Of a stretch of 64,000 nt of DNA, positions 16,769-28,179 are shown piece by piece. The stretch lies in contig NZ_CP033918.1 in the NCBI RefSeq assembly GCF_003815675.1, positions 4,949,128 through 5,013,127 of the forward strand, written 5' to 3'. Positions within the stretch are counted from its first letter, which is position 1. Each line of letters starts with the position of its first letter. The position numbers and the translations under genes were made by a program. Source of the stretch: Chryseobacterium sp. G0186. GTDB taxonomy: Bacteria; Bacteroidota; Bacteroidia; Flavobacteriales; Weeksellaceae. The notes beneath the pieces were generated by a model, which was not told the origin of the DNA, ran no database searches, and saw nothing but the letters and a program-made list of their open reading frames with translations.

Positions 16769-18108
16769 GATTTTTTGTTTTTATCGTTAAACTGTGGGTC
16801 TGTAGGGTCGTAAAGCTTAGGAACCATTTGTATCTGTCTTTTTAAAAGGAAGATAAGAATAAGGGATAATGAGATGAAAATAGCGGTGAAGAAATAGAAT
16901 GAATACTGTATTCCCGGCATGGGGGTTACCGCATCTATTGTTCTCATGATACCATAAATAATCCAAGGTTGTCTTCCTACTTCAGTTACTGTCCATCCCG
17001 CTTCCAGGGCAATATACCCGAAAGGAGTTGCAATTAAAAATGTTTTTAACAACCAGTTTTTGGTTAACCATTCTTTTTTGAAGAAGAAAGAATATAGATA
17101 TATCATTCCGATGCAGATCATCACTATACCAAAGAAGATCATGATCTGAAAAGCATAATGGGTAACTGCAATAGGAGGCCATTCGTCCCTTGGGAAATCT
17201 TTAAGCCCCTTTACTTCAGAGTTGAAGTCATTGCTCACCAAAAAGCTTAATACCTTTGGAATTTTAATGGCATATTTTATTTCTTCTTTTTCTTCATCAG
17301 GAATTCCACCAATCACGAATGCAGCACCTTTTTCTGTTTCAAAATGAGCTTCCATGGCAGCTAACTTAATAGGTTGTCTTTCTGCAACAGATTTTGCGGC
17401 AATATCACCACTCAAAGGGGCTCCAAAGGCTCCGATAAGGGCAAACCCAACGGCAATCCTGAAAGCCTTGGTGTGGAATTCAACATTCCTTTTTCGCATA
17501 ATTAAAAAGGCATGAACCCCTGCTACTGCAAATCCTGTAGCACAGAATGCGGCGACAGTCATATGAAGTGCCTGTGGAAACCATGCATCATTGAACATGG
17601 CTTTAATAGGGTCTATATTAAGATATTGTCCGTTGATATAATCGAAGCCGGTAGGAGAGTTCATCCATGCATTGGCGGCTACTACCAGAATTCCTGATGC
17701 AAGTCCGCTTACTCCCACAAGAAAACCACAGAACCAGTGAAACCATTTATTAAACTTATCCCAGCCGTATAAAAAGAAGCCAATCGCAATCGCTTCAATA
17801 AAAAAGGCGGTTCCCTCCAATGAAAAAGGCATTCCGAATATAGGACCTGCGTGTTTCATAAATCCGGGCCATAAAAGCCCCAATTCGAAAGAAAGCATTG
17901 TTCCGGAAACAGCTCCAGTAGCAAATAGTATGGCAACCCCCTTGCTCCAGGCTTTTGTTAATCCTTTATATACTTCGTTATTGGTTTTAAGGTATTTCCA
18001 ATGGGCAAATGCCATTAAGAAAGGCATCACCATACCGACACAGGAAAAAATGATATGAAACCCCAAAGAGAGGGCCATCTGCGCGCGGGCCGCAATAAAA
18101 TCATCCAT
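16765..18108 (-). CDS. cydA: Cytochrome bd quinol oxidase subunit I
   Basis: Haem-bearing subunit (b558, b595, d) of the bd oxidase. The 447-residue protein has His18 in the first helix (LGFHIIFSCVGM, equivalent to E. coli His19), the LSFELGLLWPGFM segment, and the GRQPWIIYGIMRT motif near the C-terminal third. It is about 75 residues shorter than E. coli CydA because the quinol loop is short, which marks the short-Q-loop type common outside proteobacteria. First gene of cydAB; ATG at 18108. Confidence 0.96.
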   Translation of the reverse strand: MDDFIAARAQMALSLGFHIIFSCVGMVMPFLMAFAHWKYLKTNNEVYKGLTKAWSKGVAILFATGAVSGTMLSFELGLLWPGFMKHAGPIFGMPFSLEGTAFFIEAIAIGFFLYGWDKFNKWFHWFCGFLVGVSGLASGILVVAANAWMNSPTGFDYINGQYLNIDPIKAMFNDAWFPQALHMTVAAFCATGFAVAGVHAFLIMRKRNVEFHTKAFRIAVGFALIGAFGAPLSGDIAAKSVAERQPIKLAAMEAHFETEKGAAFVIGGIPDEEKEEIKYAIKIPKVLSFLVSNDFNSEVKGLKDFPRDEWPPIAVTHYAFQIMIFFGIVMICIGMIYLYSFFFKKEWLTKNWLLKTFLIATPFGYIALEAGWTVTEVGRQPWIIYGIMRTIDAVTPMPGIQYSFYFFTAIFISLSLILIFLLKRQIQMVPKLYDPTDPQFNDKNKKS

Positions 18109-18307
18109 AATATCAACTTTTGAGTAAATAAATTTACGGATAATTTATTGATGTTGAGTATGATTTAAAACAGCAGGAATTTTAGGAATAGGCTTTAACT
18201 TTGAATCTTTTATTATCTCTCTGTTCTTTATCTTTCTTTAAAGAAAACTCTACATTTTTTGACATTTTTTAACTTTCATACCTCGAAAAAAATCACGATA
18301 TTTGTAA

Positions 18308-20275
<1,968 letters not shown>

Positions 20276-20293
20276 ACATTTTTAAAAATATAT

Positions 20294-20327
20294 AAAAAAA
20301 GCTCCTAATATTTAGGAGCTTTTTTTA
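20294..20327 (+). terminator. gyrB terminator
   Basis: AAAAAAAGCTCCTAA / TTTAGGAGCTTTTTTT hairpin with a T-run, 19 nt after the gyrB stop. Confidence 0.93.
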
Positions 20328-20358
20328 TATTTGGGGTCAACCAATAAAAAATAATAAT

Positions 20359-20781
20359 ATGTTAACTCTTTTACAAACAGACCCCTATAGCGGGGCAGAT
20401 GCAGTTTCTGGAGCTGCTGCTGCCGGATTAGGGATTGGAACAATGTTCATGAGCCTTATATTCTATCTATTTTATGGATACTGTATGTACAAAATCTTCA
20501 AAAAAGCTGGTAGGGAAGATGCATGGGCCGCTTTCATCCCGATTTATAATATCATTGTATTGCTGGATATTGTAAAGAAACCAATCTGGTGGATCATCCT
20601 ATTCTGTATCCCTTTCGTGAACCTATATGCTTCATGGGTGGTGAATGACAGATTGGCCAAAGGCTTCTCAAAGGAAACACCTCTTTACACTGTTCTTTTA
20701 TTTTTCCTTGGATTTATTTTCATTCCTGTTTTGGGACTTGGAAGTGATCTTTATGATGTGAAGAGAATTCCTAACGATTAA
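20359..20781 (+). CDS. DUF5684-type small membrane protein
   Basis: A 140-residue membrane protein with helices at about 24-46, 75-95 and 112-132. It has the motif MYKIFKKAGREDAWAAFIPIYNIIVLLDIVKKPIWW, split here as MYKIFKKAGREDAWAAF and IPIYNIIVLLDIVKKPIWW, which is characteristic of DUF5684. The family occurs widely in Bacteroidota, sometimes near signal peptidase I; no activity is known. Monocistronic between two terminators. Confidence 0.8.
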   Translation: MLTLLQTDPYSGADAVSGAAAAGLGIGTMFMSLIFYLFYGYCMYKIFKKAGREDAWAAFIPIYNIIVLLDIVKKPIWWIILFCIPFVNLYASWVVNDRLAKGFSKETPLYTVLLFFLGFIFIPVLGLGSDLYDVKRIPND

Positions 20782-20800
20782 AACTATTACTAAAGAATAT

Positions 20801-20828
20801 AAGACTTCAGAAATGAGGTCTTTTTTTT
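20801..20828 (+). terminator. Intrinsic terminator
   Basis: AAGACTTCA / TGAGGTCTT stem with a 4-nt loop and eight T, 19 nt after the preceding stop. Confidence 0.88.
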
Positions 20829-20959
20829 GCTCAATACTTCCCATTCTATAGAAGTTATTGTACTTCTTCTCAGTATACTTAATTCTATAGGCTTTATTTT
20901 TTTTAAGTTTTTTTTAACAGTTATTAAGATTTTGTTATTTTTGTGTAATTTTAATAACT

Positions 20960-22852
20960 ATGATGAAAATATTATTTCTCGGGGCTTTATCTACAGCCTC
21001 AGTATATTTCGCTCAGACCTATCCGGCAGCTTCAATTCCTGAAAGCTTAAAGAAAAATGCAAATGTTGTTATCCGAAAAGACTTTACAACCGTTCAGATC
21101 AATAAAGTTGATCAAATAAAATATCAATATAATACAGTAACTACTGTTTTGAATAAAGATGGGGATGATAAGGCTGTGGCGTATATTCCTTATGATAAAT
21201 CAAGGAGTATTTCAGATGTAAAAGTGACTGTTTATGATGAATTTGGTAAGAAAATAAAAAGTTATTCCAAATCTGACTTTGGAGACTATGCCAATAATAC
21301 ACAAGGCGTATTTTATTCCGATAACAGAATTTTGGTATTTTCCTATACACCGGTTCAGTATCCTTATACCATTGATTTTTCTTATCAGTCTGAAAATAAA
21401 AATACAGTTTTTATTCCTGATTTTGTACCGTTTTATTCTACCAATACCGCTTTGGAAGAGGGACAAATGAAGATCATCAATACATCAGGAATTGATCTCC
21501 GAACCAAGGTGTATCCATCAAAGTATAGCTATGCTTCAGTGTTAGAAAGCGGCAGCGGAAATGATAAAACGTATTCCTATAAAAATGTTCCTGCAATTGA
21601 TGATGCATTATTGATTCCACAACCCGTTAAAATATTGCCCAGTGTAAGCTTTGCTTTAACGAAATTCAACCTGGCAGGGAAGCAGGGAACTTTAAACAAT
21701 TGGACAGATTTCGGAACATGGTACTACAATAATCTAGTAGAACCTGCTTCAGTATCTACTCCTGCTATTAAAGCAGAAGTTGCAGCCTTGCAGCTTCAGG
21801 GTTCTGTAGAAGATAAGGTGAAAAAAATCTATCAGCACATGCAGGCCAAAACAAGGTACATCTATGTTGGATTGGGGATTGGAGGCTGGCTTCCGATGAT
21901 GCCGGAAGAAGTACACCAAAAAGGATATGGTGATTGTAAAGGGCTTACCAACTATATGAAAACCCTGTTGAATGAAGCAGGAATACCATCTTACTACTGT
22001 GTGATCAATTCAGGATCCTCGCAGGTATCCTTTGATCCGGAATTTCCAAAAATGGGAGGAAACCATGCTATTTTAATGGTTCCAACCGAGAAGGGAAATA
22101 TCTGGCTTGAAAACACTTCACAGCTGACTGCATTTAATCATTTAGGATCTTCAACTACAGACAGGAATGTACTTTCCGTAAAGAAAGACGGGATAGAACT
22201 GATTAACACTCCTATTTATAAGGCTGAACAAAATAAGGAAAAGCAAAAACTCAATATAAAAATTGGTGAAGATAATGGAATTACAGGGGTAGGAAATTTC
22301 TATTATACCGGTAATCAGTATGATGATAATTTAAGATTTGTAAGCCTTGATCCAAAGGAGAAAAATGAATCTGTAAAAAGAAGATTTAACACCCTAAACT
22401 TTGAGAAGGTTGAAATGAAAAACTTTGTTAATGATAAAGATAAGGCTGTTATTACTTACGACTTAGATTTTAAAACCAATAATTATTGTAAAAACGCGGG
22501 TAGTAGTCTCATATTCAGGGCTGTTCCCATTTACTCTGACAATATTTATAAAACAGAAGAAAACCGCGAACTTCCTTTTGAAATCAGGCAGTCTTTTGAA
22601 GATGAATATGAAATTGGTTTTACCATTCCTAAAGGGTACAAGATTGATGAAACCCCGAATGACATCACCATTAATTCAGAATTTGGATTTTATAAATTAA
22701 GCTTCGTGAAAAATGGGGAAGAGCTTAAAGTATTGAGAAAAATTCAAGTCAATAAAGGAACCTATCCAAAGGAAAAATATAATGAATATGTAGGTTTTAG
22801 GAAAAAAACAATAAACATGGACAATTCAAAAATTTTAATTACAAAAATATAA
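20960..22852 (+). CDS. Secreted DUF3857 / transglutaminase-like protein, active-site Cys present
   Basis: A 630-residue exported protein (signal peptide ILFLGALSTASVYFAQ). An N-terminal DUF3857 beta-rich domain (about 25-230) is followed by a transglutaminase-like cysteine-protease fold (about 270-400). The C-terminal part is beta-rich. The nucleophile is Cys326 in GYGDCKGLTNYMKTLL and the general base His369 in GGNHAILMV; the third position reads WLENTSQ. Substrate is unknown. The start is one of two tandem ATG codons (20960 or 20963). Followed after 2 nt by a paralogue lacking the Cys. Confidence 0.85.
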   Translation: MMKILFLGALSTASVYFAQTYPAASIPESLKKNANVVIRKDFTTVQINKVDQIKYQYNTVTTVLNKDGDDKAVAYIPYDKSRSISDVKVTVYDEFGKKIKSYSKSDFGDYANNTQGVFYSDNRILVFSYTPVQYPYTIDFSYQSENKNTVFIPDFVPFYSTNTALEEGQMKIINTSGIDLRTKVYPSKYSYASVLESGSGNDKTYSYKNVPAIDDALLIPQPVKILPSVSFALTKFNLAGKQGTLNNWTDFGTWYYNNLVEPASVSTPAIKAEVAALQLQGSVEDKVKKIYQHMQAKTRYIYVGLGIGGWLPMMPEEVHQKGYGDCKGLTNYMKTLLNEAGIPSYYCVINSGSSQVSFDPEFPKMGGNHAILMVPTEKGNIWLENTSQLTAFNHLGSSTTDRNVLSVKKDGIELINTPIYKAEQNKEKQKLNIKIGEDNGITGVGNFYYTGNQYDDNLRFVSLDPKEKNESVKRRFNTLNFEKVEMKNFVNDKDKAVITYDLDFKTNNYCKNAGSSLIFRAVPIYSDNIYKTEENRELPFEIRQSFEDEYEIGFTIPKGYKIDETPNDITINSEFGFYKLSFVKNGEELKVLRKIQVNKGTYPKEKYNEYVGFRKKTINMDNSKILITKI

Positions 22853-22854
22853 AG

Positions 22855-24795
22855 ATGAAAAAAGTAGTATTGATACTGATTTGCTCTGCAAATCTGGCTT
22901 TTGTAAAGGCGCAGAAACATGAGTTTTTAAATCCGCCCAAATTTTCCGATGCAGATTTATCCAAAGCAAAATCATTGTTGGATGAAAATGCTCCCGCTGA
23001 AATTTTGTATAAGTCTGTTCACTACAGAATTGATGCATCTACCGGAGATTTGCACAAAGAATATGTATATAGAATTAAGATTTACAACAAAGATAAAGCT
23101 GAAGATTGGTTGAATGTTGAAGTTCCTCTTCGTCAGAGTGGTAGTAATCTGGAAACCCTGCAGAAGTTTAAAGCATTCACCTACAATCTTGAAGACGGAA
23201 AAACTGTTCCCGTAAAAGTAGAAAAAAGTTCAAAATATAAAAGTAAAGAAAGTAAGTACGTTACTATCAACAAATTTGCCTTTCCTAATGTAAAAGATGG
23301 TTCCGTATTAGAATATCAATATGAAGTATTATCTCCATTTGCATTTCTATATTTAGTTCCTGAGGTTTTCATAGAATTAGATACCCCGTCTCTTTACACA
23401 GAATACGTCCTGGATTCTCCTGTTAATATTGCTTACAATATAAACTATACCGGAGAATTAATGCCCAAACATAGAGAAGTTGCAGACAGAACGCTGTATG
23501 GTACCCAGTACAAAACATATAGATTTGGTTTCGAAAATGTAAAAGGCTTTAAAGCCGAGAAACACGTAAGAAATGACAGTAATTTCCGAACAAAAATCAG
23601 TGCTGAGTTGAATTCTACCCACTTTAGAGAACTTGTGCTTTACTCATCTTCATGGGATCAGATCAACAAAAGACTGACTGAAAATGAAGATTTTGGTGGT
23701 GAATTGAAAAAAACAAGGTTTGCAAAAGACAATATGCCGGCAGGGGTTTTAGAAATGAAAACCGATTTTGAAAAAGCCAATGCCCTTCTTTCCTATGTTC
23801 AAAAAACATTTACATGGAATAAAGACAGAGGAATTTATACCGAGGACGGGATCAAAAAACTTTTGGAAACAAAGGTAGGTAACGCTGCTGAAATTAACCT
23901 GTTCCTTATTATGCTTTTTCGTGAAGCAGGGATTAAATCAGATCCTTTGATCATTTCTACAGTAGATCATGGCTTAATCAATATGGTTTCTCCCAACCTT
24001 ACCAAAACCAATTTTGTTTTGGCTTCTGTGGAGATTAATGGTCAGTTTCACATCTATGATGCTACTTCAAAGCAGTCTTCAATGGACGAAATTCCTTTGA
24101 GAAACTGGAACCAATATGGTATTTTATTAGCTAAAAATAATGTGTCACAGATTCAGATGACCAATACGAAGTCTAGTAATACATACCTTACTGTGGATGC
24201 AAAGATAAATGATGACGGAAGTATTTCCGGATCTTATTCAGATAAAGATACCGGGGCTTATGCTATGTATGTAAAGGATAGCTATGATGAGAATGCTGAG
24301 AAGTATAAAAAACAGTATAAGGACAATTTTTCAATAGATTTCACCGGAATTGATTCAAAAGTCTTGGAAAATGGTGAATTTGAAAGTACAATGAAGTTTT
24401 CTTCATCCAATTTAATAGACAGGATAGGAAAAAAGATGATCATCAATCCGATGTTGTTCTTAAGCAAAACATCAAACGAGTTTGATCAGGCAGATACAAG
24501 AAAATACCCTATTGATTTTGGGGCGCCTACTATAAAGGTAAAAAAAGTAGTTCTTGAAATTCCGGATGGATATGTAATTGAAGAAATGCCAAAGAATAAA
24601 AAGATTGTTACCGAAGACAAGGAAATAGAATACAGCTATGTATTCGAACAAAAAGGGAATAAGCTGGAAGTCACGAGTACTACAAAAATTTCCAGTGCAG
24701 ATTATCCTAAGGAATATTACCCTGCATTTAAGCAAATCTGGGGAGTAGCTTCAAAACATGAAAATCAGGTGATCAGTTTAGTTAAGAAATCATAA
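22855..24795 (+). CDS. Secreted DUF3857 protein, transglutaminase fold without catalytic Cys
   Basis: A 646-residue exported paralogue of the preceding protein: signal peptide to about residue 20 (LICSANLAFVKAQ), DUF3857 region, then a transglutaminase-like core. At the nucleophile position it has VGNAAEINLFLIMLFREAG (Ala344-Ala345), so it cannot be a Cys-dependent enzyme. The His region reads NFVLASVEI and the acidic one IYDATS. It starts 2 nt after the upstream gene's TAA, so both are made together, perhaps as partners. A binding or scaffolding role is inferred only. Confidence 0.83.
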   Translation: MKKVVLILICSANLAFVKAQKHEFLNPPKFSDADLSKAKSLLDENAPAEILYKSVHYRIDASTGDLHKEYVYRIKIYNKDKAEDWLNVEVPLRQSGSNLETLQKFKAFTYNLEDGKTVPVKVEKSSKYKSKESKYVTINKFAFPNVKDGSVLEYQYEVLSPFAFLYLVPEVFIELDTPSLYTEYVLDSPVNIAYNINYTGELMPKHREVADRTLYGTQYKTYRFGFENVKGFKAEKHVRNDSNFRTKISAELNSTHFRELVLYSSSWDQINKRLTENEDFGGELKKTRFAKDNMPAGVLEMKTDFEKANALLSYVQKTFTWNKDRGIYTEDGIKKLLETKVGNAAEINLFLIMLFREAGIKSDPLIISTVDHGLINMVSPNLTKTNFVLASVEINGQFHIYDATSKQSSMDEIPLRNWNQYGILLAKNNVSQIQMTNTKSSNTYLTVDAKINDDGSISGSYSDKDTGAYAMYVKDSYDENAEKYKKQYKDNFSIDFTGIDSKVLENGEFESTMKFSSSNLIDRIGKKMIINPMLFLSKTSNEFDQADTRKYPIDFGAPTIKVKKVVLEIPDGYVIEEMPKNKKIVTEDKEIEYSYVFEQKGNKLEVTSTTKISSADYPKEYYPAFKQIWGVASKHENQVISLVKKS

Positions 24796-24837
24796 CGACA
24801 GATTTTAACCCTACTTTGTAAAAAAGAATAAATTTTT

Positions 24838-24868
24838 AAAAAACCATTCATCTTTTGAATGGTTTTTG
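24838..24868 (+). terminator. Intrinsic terminator
   Basis: AAAACCATTCA / TGAATGGTTTTT stem with T-run, after the DUF3857 gene pair. Confidence 0.88.
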
Positions 24869-24892
24869 TATTGCATAGCAAAAATTAAGATT

Positions 24893-25720
24893 ATGAAAAA
24901 CACCATTGCCGTGCTGGCGCTTTCTTCGTTCTTTGTTTTTTCTGCCTGTAAGAAAAAAGAAGCAGTAGCGACTTCTACAGAGAAAACCCAAGATAAAAAA
25001 TCTGATGAATTGGTAGTAGATTCAATTATTGTGAAAGATTCTACCAAAATTACCGATTCATTAAAACTTGCCTTTACTTCAAAACTGTTGATATTTCCTA
25101 CATTAAAGGATAAGGCACTTTTAGACAGTATTTATTTTCATCACGATAATGTAAAGGATTTTTCTAAATCCGGATTGCAGACTTATGTGGAGAACGAAAA
25201 AAATTCTTATTTCAATACCATGAAAAATGATAATAAAGATTGGTATTCAGATATTACTTACGCCCAGCAATGGTATTCAAGTTCTTATATGAACCTGAAG
25301 TCCAATACCAACGGCTATATGCATATTCAATATACCGGAAGTGCTTATATAGGAGGAGCTCATGATGAATATGGATTTTCAGAACGGGTTTTTGACCTTA
25401 ATCATAACAAAAAGCTAGAATTAAAAGATATTACCACAATGCCCAACAATAAACTTGAGGCACTTCTGATGAAGAATATTGATAAGATCAACACCGGAGG
25501 AATGGATGGAGATAATGAAGTAAAAAACTCAGAAATGCTGTTGGTAGAAAAGATTCCGGCTTCAGATAATTTTTATTTTGATCAGAAAAATCTGTATTTT
25601 CACTACAGTCCCTACGAAATTGCTGCTTTTGCTGCCGGAGATATCACCATTCCTATTTCATGGGATGAGCTGAAAGGCACATTAAATGCAGAATTTAAAG
25701 AAAGAATGAAAATTAAGTAA
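24893..25720 (+). CDS. DUF3298 (RsiV-like) lipoprotein
   Basis: A 275-residue lipoprotein with signal peptide ending FVFSAC. The C-terminal half matches DUF3298: YIGGAHDEYGFSERVFDL, then NFYFDQKNLYFHYSPYEIAAFAAGDITIPISW. The same fold forms the sensor part of the RsiV anti-sigma factor, but here there is no anti-sigma or transmembrane region, so a surface or periplasmic binding role is more likely. I start at the ATG at 24893 rather than the in-frame one at 24866, because only the former begins a proper signal peptide and the latter lies in the preceding terminator. Confidence 0.82.
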   Translation: MKNTIAVLALSSFFVFSACKKKEAVATSTEKTQDKKSDELVVDSIIVKDSTKITDSLKLAFTSKLLIFPTLKDKALLDSIYFHHDNVKDFSKSGLQTYVENEKNSYFNTMKNDNKDWYSDITYAQQWYSSSYMNLKSNTNGYMHIQYTGSAYIGGAHDEYGFSERVFDLNHNKKLELKDITTMPNNKLEALLMKNIDKINTGGMDGDNEVKNSEMLLVEKIPASDNFYFDQKNLYFHYSPYEIAAFAAGDITIPISWDELKGTLNAEFKERMKIK

Positions 25721-25723
25721 ATT

Positions 25724-25750
25724 AATGCTTCCGGGTTCAGGAAGCATTTT
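25724..25750 (+). terminator. Weak intrinsic terminator
   Basis: AATGCTTCC / GGAAGCATT stem with 7-nt loop and TTTTCT. A -7 box TATTTTTG for the next gene follows directly at 25752-25759, only 5 nt before its ATG. Confidence 0.7.
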
Positions 25751-25764
25751 CTATTTTTGCGGTA

Positions 25765-26616
25765 ATGGAAAAAGTAGCTTTTATCATCAATCCTTTTTCG
25801 GCCAAAAAGAATTATCAGCCGTTTTTGAACGAACTTAAAAATAAAGTTGGTAATCCCCTGTATTATGTTTCCGAATCTATTCCGGGAACAGATGAATTTA
25901 TCAAAACTCATTTTGATGAAGTAGACATCTTTGTGGCCATTGGAGGAGATGGAACCATTTCCACTGTAGCCAAAAATTTGATCTTTACAGACAAGATTCT
26001 GGCCATTTTTCCGGCAGGTTCCGGTAACGGATTTTCCAATGAAACCCGTTTCAGTAAGAATCTGGATGAACTTTTAGAAAAAATAAAGGCAAAACAATCC
26101 AGGAAGATTGATACTTTTACAGTCAATGACAGGCTTTCCATCAATGTTTCAGGAACAGGGTTCGATGGTAAAGTCGTTAAAGAGTTTGAAAAGACCAGCC
26201 GTGGTTTCAAAAACTATATCAAGGTTTCCCTGAAGACTTTCTTCAATTATAGACCCATTAAGGTTACTTTTCTTGAAGAAGAACACAAGCAATACAATGG
26301 CAGATACCTTATGCTGAACATTGCGAACACCCGCCAGTTTGGAAACAATGCCTATATTGCTCCCAAAGCAAGCAAAAGTGACGGCTTGGTCGATATGGTT
26401 TTGGTTAAAAAGTTTCCACTGACCTATTCTGCCTTATTTGCATTCAGAATGTTTACCAAAAGACTCAAGGATGATGAATATGTTACCTATCTTCCGGTTT
26501 CCGAAATTTCATTTAAAGTCAATACAAAAAACTGGCATCTGGATGGTGAATTTAATAAAATAGAATCACCCATTCACGTTAAAGTACAGCCTGCCAGCCT
26601 GAATATTCTTGTGTAA
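25765..26616 (+). CDS. Diacylglycerol-kinase-family lipid kinase (YegS/BmrU type)
   Basis: A 283-residue soluble lipid kinase. The ATP-binding motif GGDGT is at about residues 60-64, followed by PAGSGNGFSNE in place of the classic GT(A/G)N(D/S)xA, then GTGFDG and the acidic metal site of SDGLVDMVLV near residue 210. The family phosphorylates diacylglycerol, sphingosine-like lipids or phosphatidylglycerol at the membrane; the substrate cannot be inferred here. Flavobacteria make sphingolipids, so a sphingoid base is a possible substrate. The TAA is followed at once by a C-poor repeat tract. Confidence 0.88.
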   Translation: MEKVAFIINPFSAKKNYQPFLNELKNKVGNPLYYVSESIPGTDEFIKTHFDEVDIFVAIGGDGTISTVAKNLIFTDKILAIFPAGSGNGFSNETRFSKNLDELLEKIKAKQSRKIDTFTVNDRLSINVSGTGFDGKVVKEFEKTSRGFKNYIKVSLKTFFNYRPIKVTFLEEEHKQYNGRYLMLNIANTRQFGNNAYIAPKASKSDGLVDMVLVKKFPLTYSALFAFRMFTKRLKDDEYVTYLPVSEISFKVNTKNWHLDGEFNKIESPIHVKVQPASLNILV

Positions 26617-26731
26617 AAGTGTTCGGGTGTTTTAGGGTTAGAGTGTTTGGAGGTGTTAGAGGATGAGGGTTTTATTCTTTTCTAATCGCTTTATCCTACT
26701 ACCTGCTACCTGCTACCTATTACCTAGACAA
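26617..26731. repeat. Bipartite 3' repeat element between convergent genes
   Basis: On + strand, after the stop at 26616, comes a C-poor tract (GTGTTCGG, GTGTTTTAGGG, GTGTTTGGAG, GTGTTAGAGG). At 26694-26728 there is a G-poor array of 7-bp units TCCTACT, ACCTGCT, ACCTGCT, ACCTATT, ACCTAGA, ending 3 nt before the stop of the minus-strand symporter. Seen from either gene, a G/T-rich, C-poor tract follows the stop and a complementary-type tract comes later. No ordinary terminator is visible. Confidence 0.7.
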
Positions 26732-28012
26732 TCATACTTCCAACTGTTTTTCAATCTCATCAGGATGGTTCAGGCAATAATGGAACTGTTCCTTGTCAAG
26801 CTGTTTTTCCCAATTGGCAACTACTACCGTAGCTACAGAATTACCGATTACATTGGTAAGAGCTCTGCATTCACTCATAAATTTGTCTATTCCAAGAATT
26901 AAGGTCATTCCTGCAATAGGGATTTCCGGAACAACAGCCAAGGTTGCGGCCAAGGTAACAAATCCCGCTCCAGTAACACCAGCTGCCCCCTTTGAACTTA
27001 ACATGGCTACCAAAAGAAGCATCAGTTGTTTCTCAATAGGAAGATGAATGTTGAGTGCCTGAGCTATAAAGAGAGAAGCCAGCGTCATATAAATATTCGT
27101 TCCATCCAGATTAAAAGAATATCCTGTAGGAACTACGAGCCCTACTATTGCCCGCGAGCAGCCTGCTTTTTCCATTTTTTCCATAATTCCCGGAAGTGCA
27201 GATTCTGAAGAGCTGGTTCCCAACACTAAAAGAAGTTCTTCCTTAAGATAAATTAATAATTTAAAAATATTAAAGCCATTGTACCAGGCTACAGATCCTA
27301 AGACCAAAACAATGAAAAGAAAAGAAGTAATATAAAATGTGGCAACCAGGAATATAAGATTCAATACAGAATGCAGCCCATATTTTCCAATGGTAAAGGC
27401 CATAGCACCAAAGGCTCCTATAGGTGCAAGCTTCATTAGCATATGAACAATCTTGAATATAGGAGTTGATAGATCCTGAAGAAAATCAGTCACTTTCTGG
27501 CTCTTTTCCTTTGTAAGAACCAGTGCAGTACCCATTAAAATAGCTACCAGTAGAACCTGAAGAATATTTTCCCCAACTAACGGACTAAAAAGAGTTTCAG
27601 GAATAATATTCATAATAAAACCCGTAAGTGTTGACTCGTGGGCTTTCTCCTGATATTGAGCGACGTCTCCTGTAAGAGTTTTAGGGTCGATATTCAAGCC
27701 GTGGCCTGGTTGTAAAATATTTCCTACAAACAGACCAATGATAAGCGCTAAGGTGGAAAATGTAAAAAAGTAAATCATTGCTTTTATAGCAATTCTCCCC
27801 ACTTTTTTGAGATCTGTCATATGGGCAATTCCCAAGGTAAGGGTGATGAAAATGACCGGAGCAATGATCATCTTTACCAATTTGATAAAACCATCTCCTA
27901 AAGGTTTCATTTTTTCTCCCAATTCAGGAGAGAATCTTCCAAGAAGAATACCTGCAACTATGGCTATAATAACCTGGAAATAAAGCTGGTTATATATTTT
28001 TTTTGATTTCAA
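26732..28012 (-). CDS. Dicarboxylate/amino acid:cation symporter (DAACS), TTG start
   Basis: Inner-membrane Na+ or H+ coupled carrier of the GltP/DctA family, 426 residues, eight helices plus two re-entrant hairpins. It has the family marks [17 protein letters not shown] (first hairpin), [25 protein letters not shown], split here as [14 protein letters not shown] and [27 protein letters not shown] (second hairpin) and [12 protein letters not shown]. Substrate is glutamate, aspartate or a C4-dicarboxylate. The first codon is TTG at 28012 (TTG AAA TCA): an in-frame TAA lies five codons upstream, and the next ATG is about 35 residues downstream, past helix 1. Confidence 0.9.
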   Translation of the reverse strand: MKSKKIYNQLYFQVIIAIVAGILLGRFSPELGEKMKPLGDGFIKLVKMIIAPVIFITLTLGIAHMTDLKKVGRIAIKAMIYFFTFSTLALIIGLFVGNILQPGHGLNIDPKTLTGDVAQYQEKAHESTLTGFIMNIIPETLFSPLVGENILQVLLVAILMGTALVLTKEKSQKVTDFLQDLSTPIFKIVHMLMKLAPIGAFGAMAFTIGKYGLHSVLNLIFLVATFYITSFLFIVLVLGSVAWYNGFNIFKLLIYLKEELLLVLGTSSSESALPGIMEKMEKAGCSRAIVGLVVPTGYSFNLDGTNIYMTLASLFIAQALNIHLPIEKQLMLLLVAMLSSKGAAGVTGAGFVTLAATLAVVPEIPIAGMTLILGIDKFMSECRALTNVIGNSVATVVVANWEKQLDKEQFHYCLNHPDEIEKQLEV

Positions 28013-28120
28013 AGGACAGTCGTTTTATTTTTTTAAGGCCGAAAATTAAGAAATTTCATCTGAAAACATGACAAAAGTCATTAAAATTAAATTTTAGTAT
28101 AAGCCTTAGGTAGATAAAAA

Positions 28121-28155
28121 AAACTTCGACTTAATTTAAAATTAAGTCGAAGTTG
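28121..28155 (-). terminator. ggt terminator
   Basis: Minus strand AACTTCGACTTAATTTT / AAATTAAGTCGAAGTT hairpin followed by a run of T, 25 nt after the ggt stop. Confidence 0.9.
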
Positions 28156-28179
28156 TACGATTGTATGTAATTATGCAGG

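Noticed and set aside
26694..26728. Possible CRISPR array
   Set aside because: Units are 7 bp without spacers; no cas genes are present.
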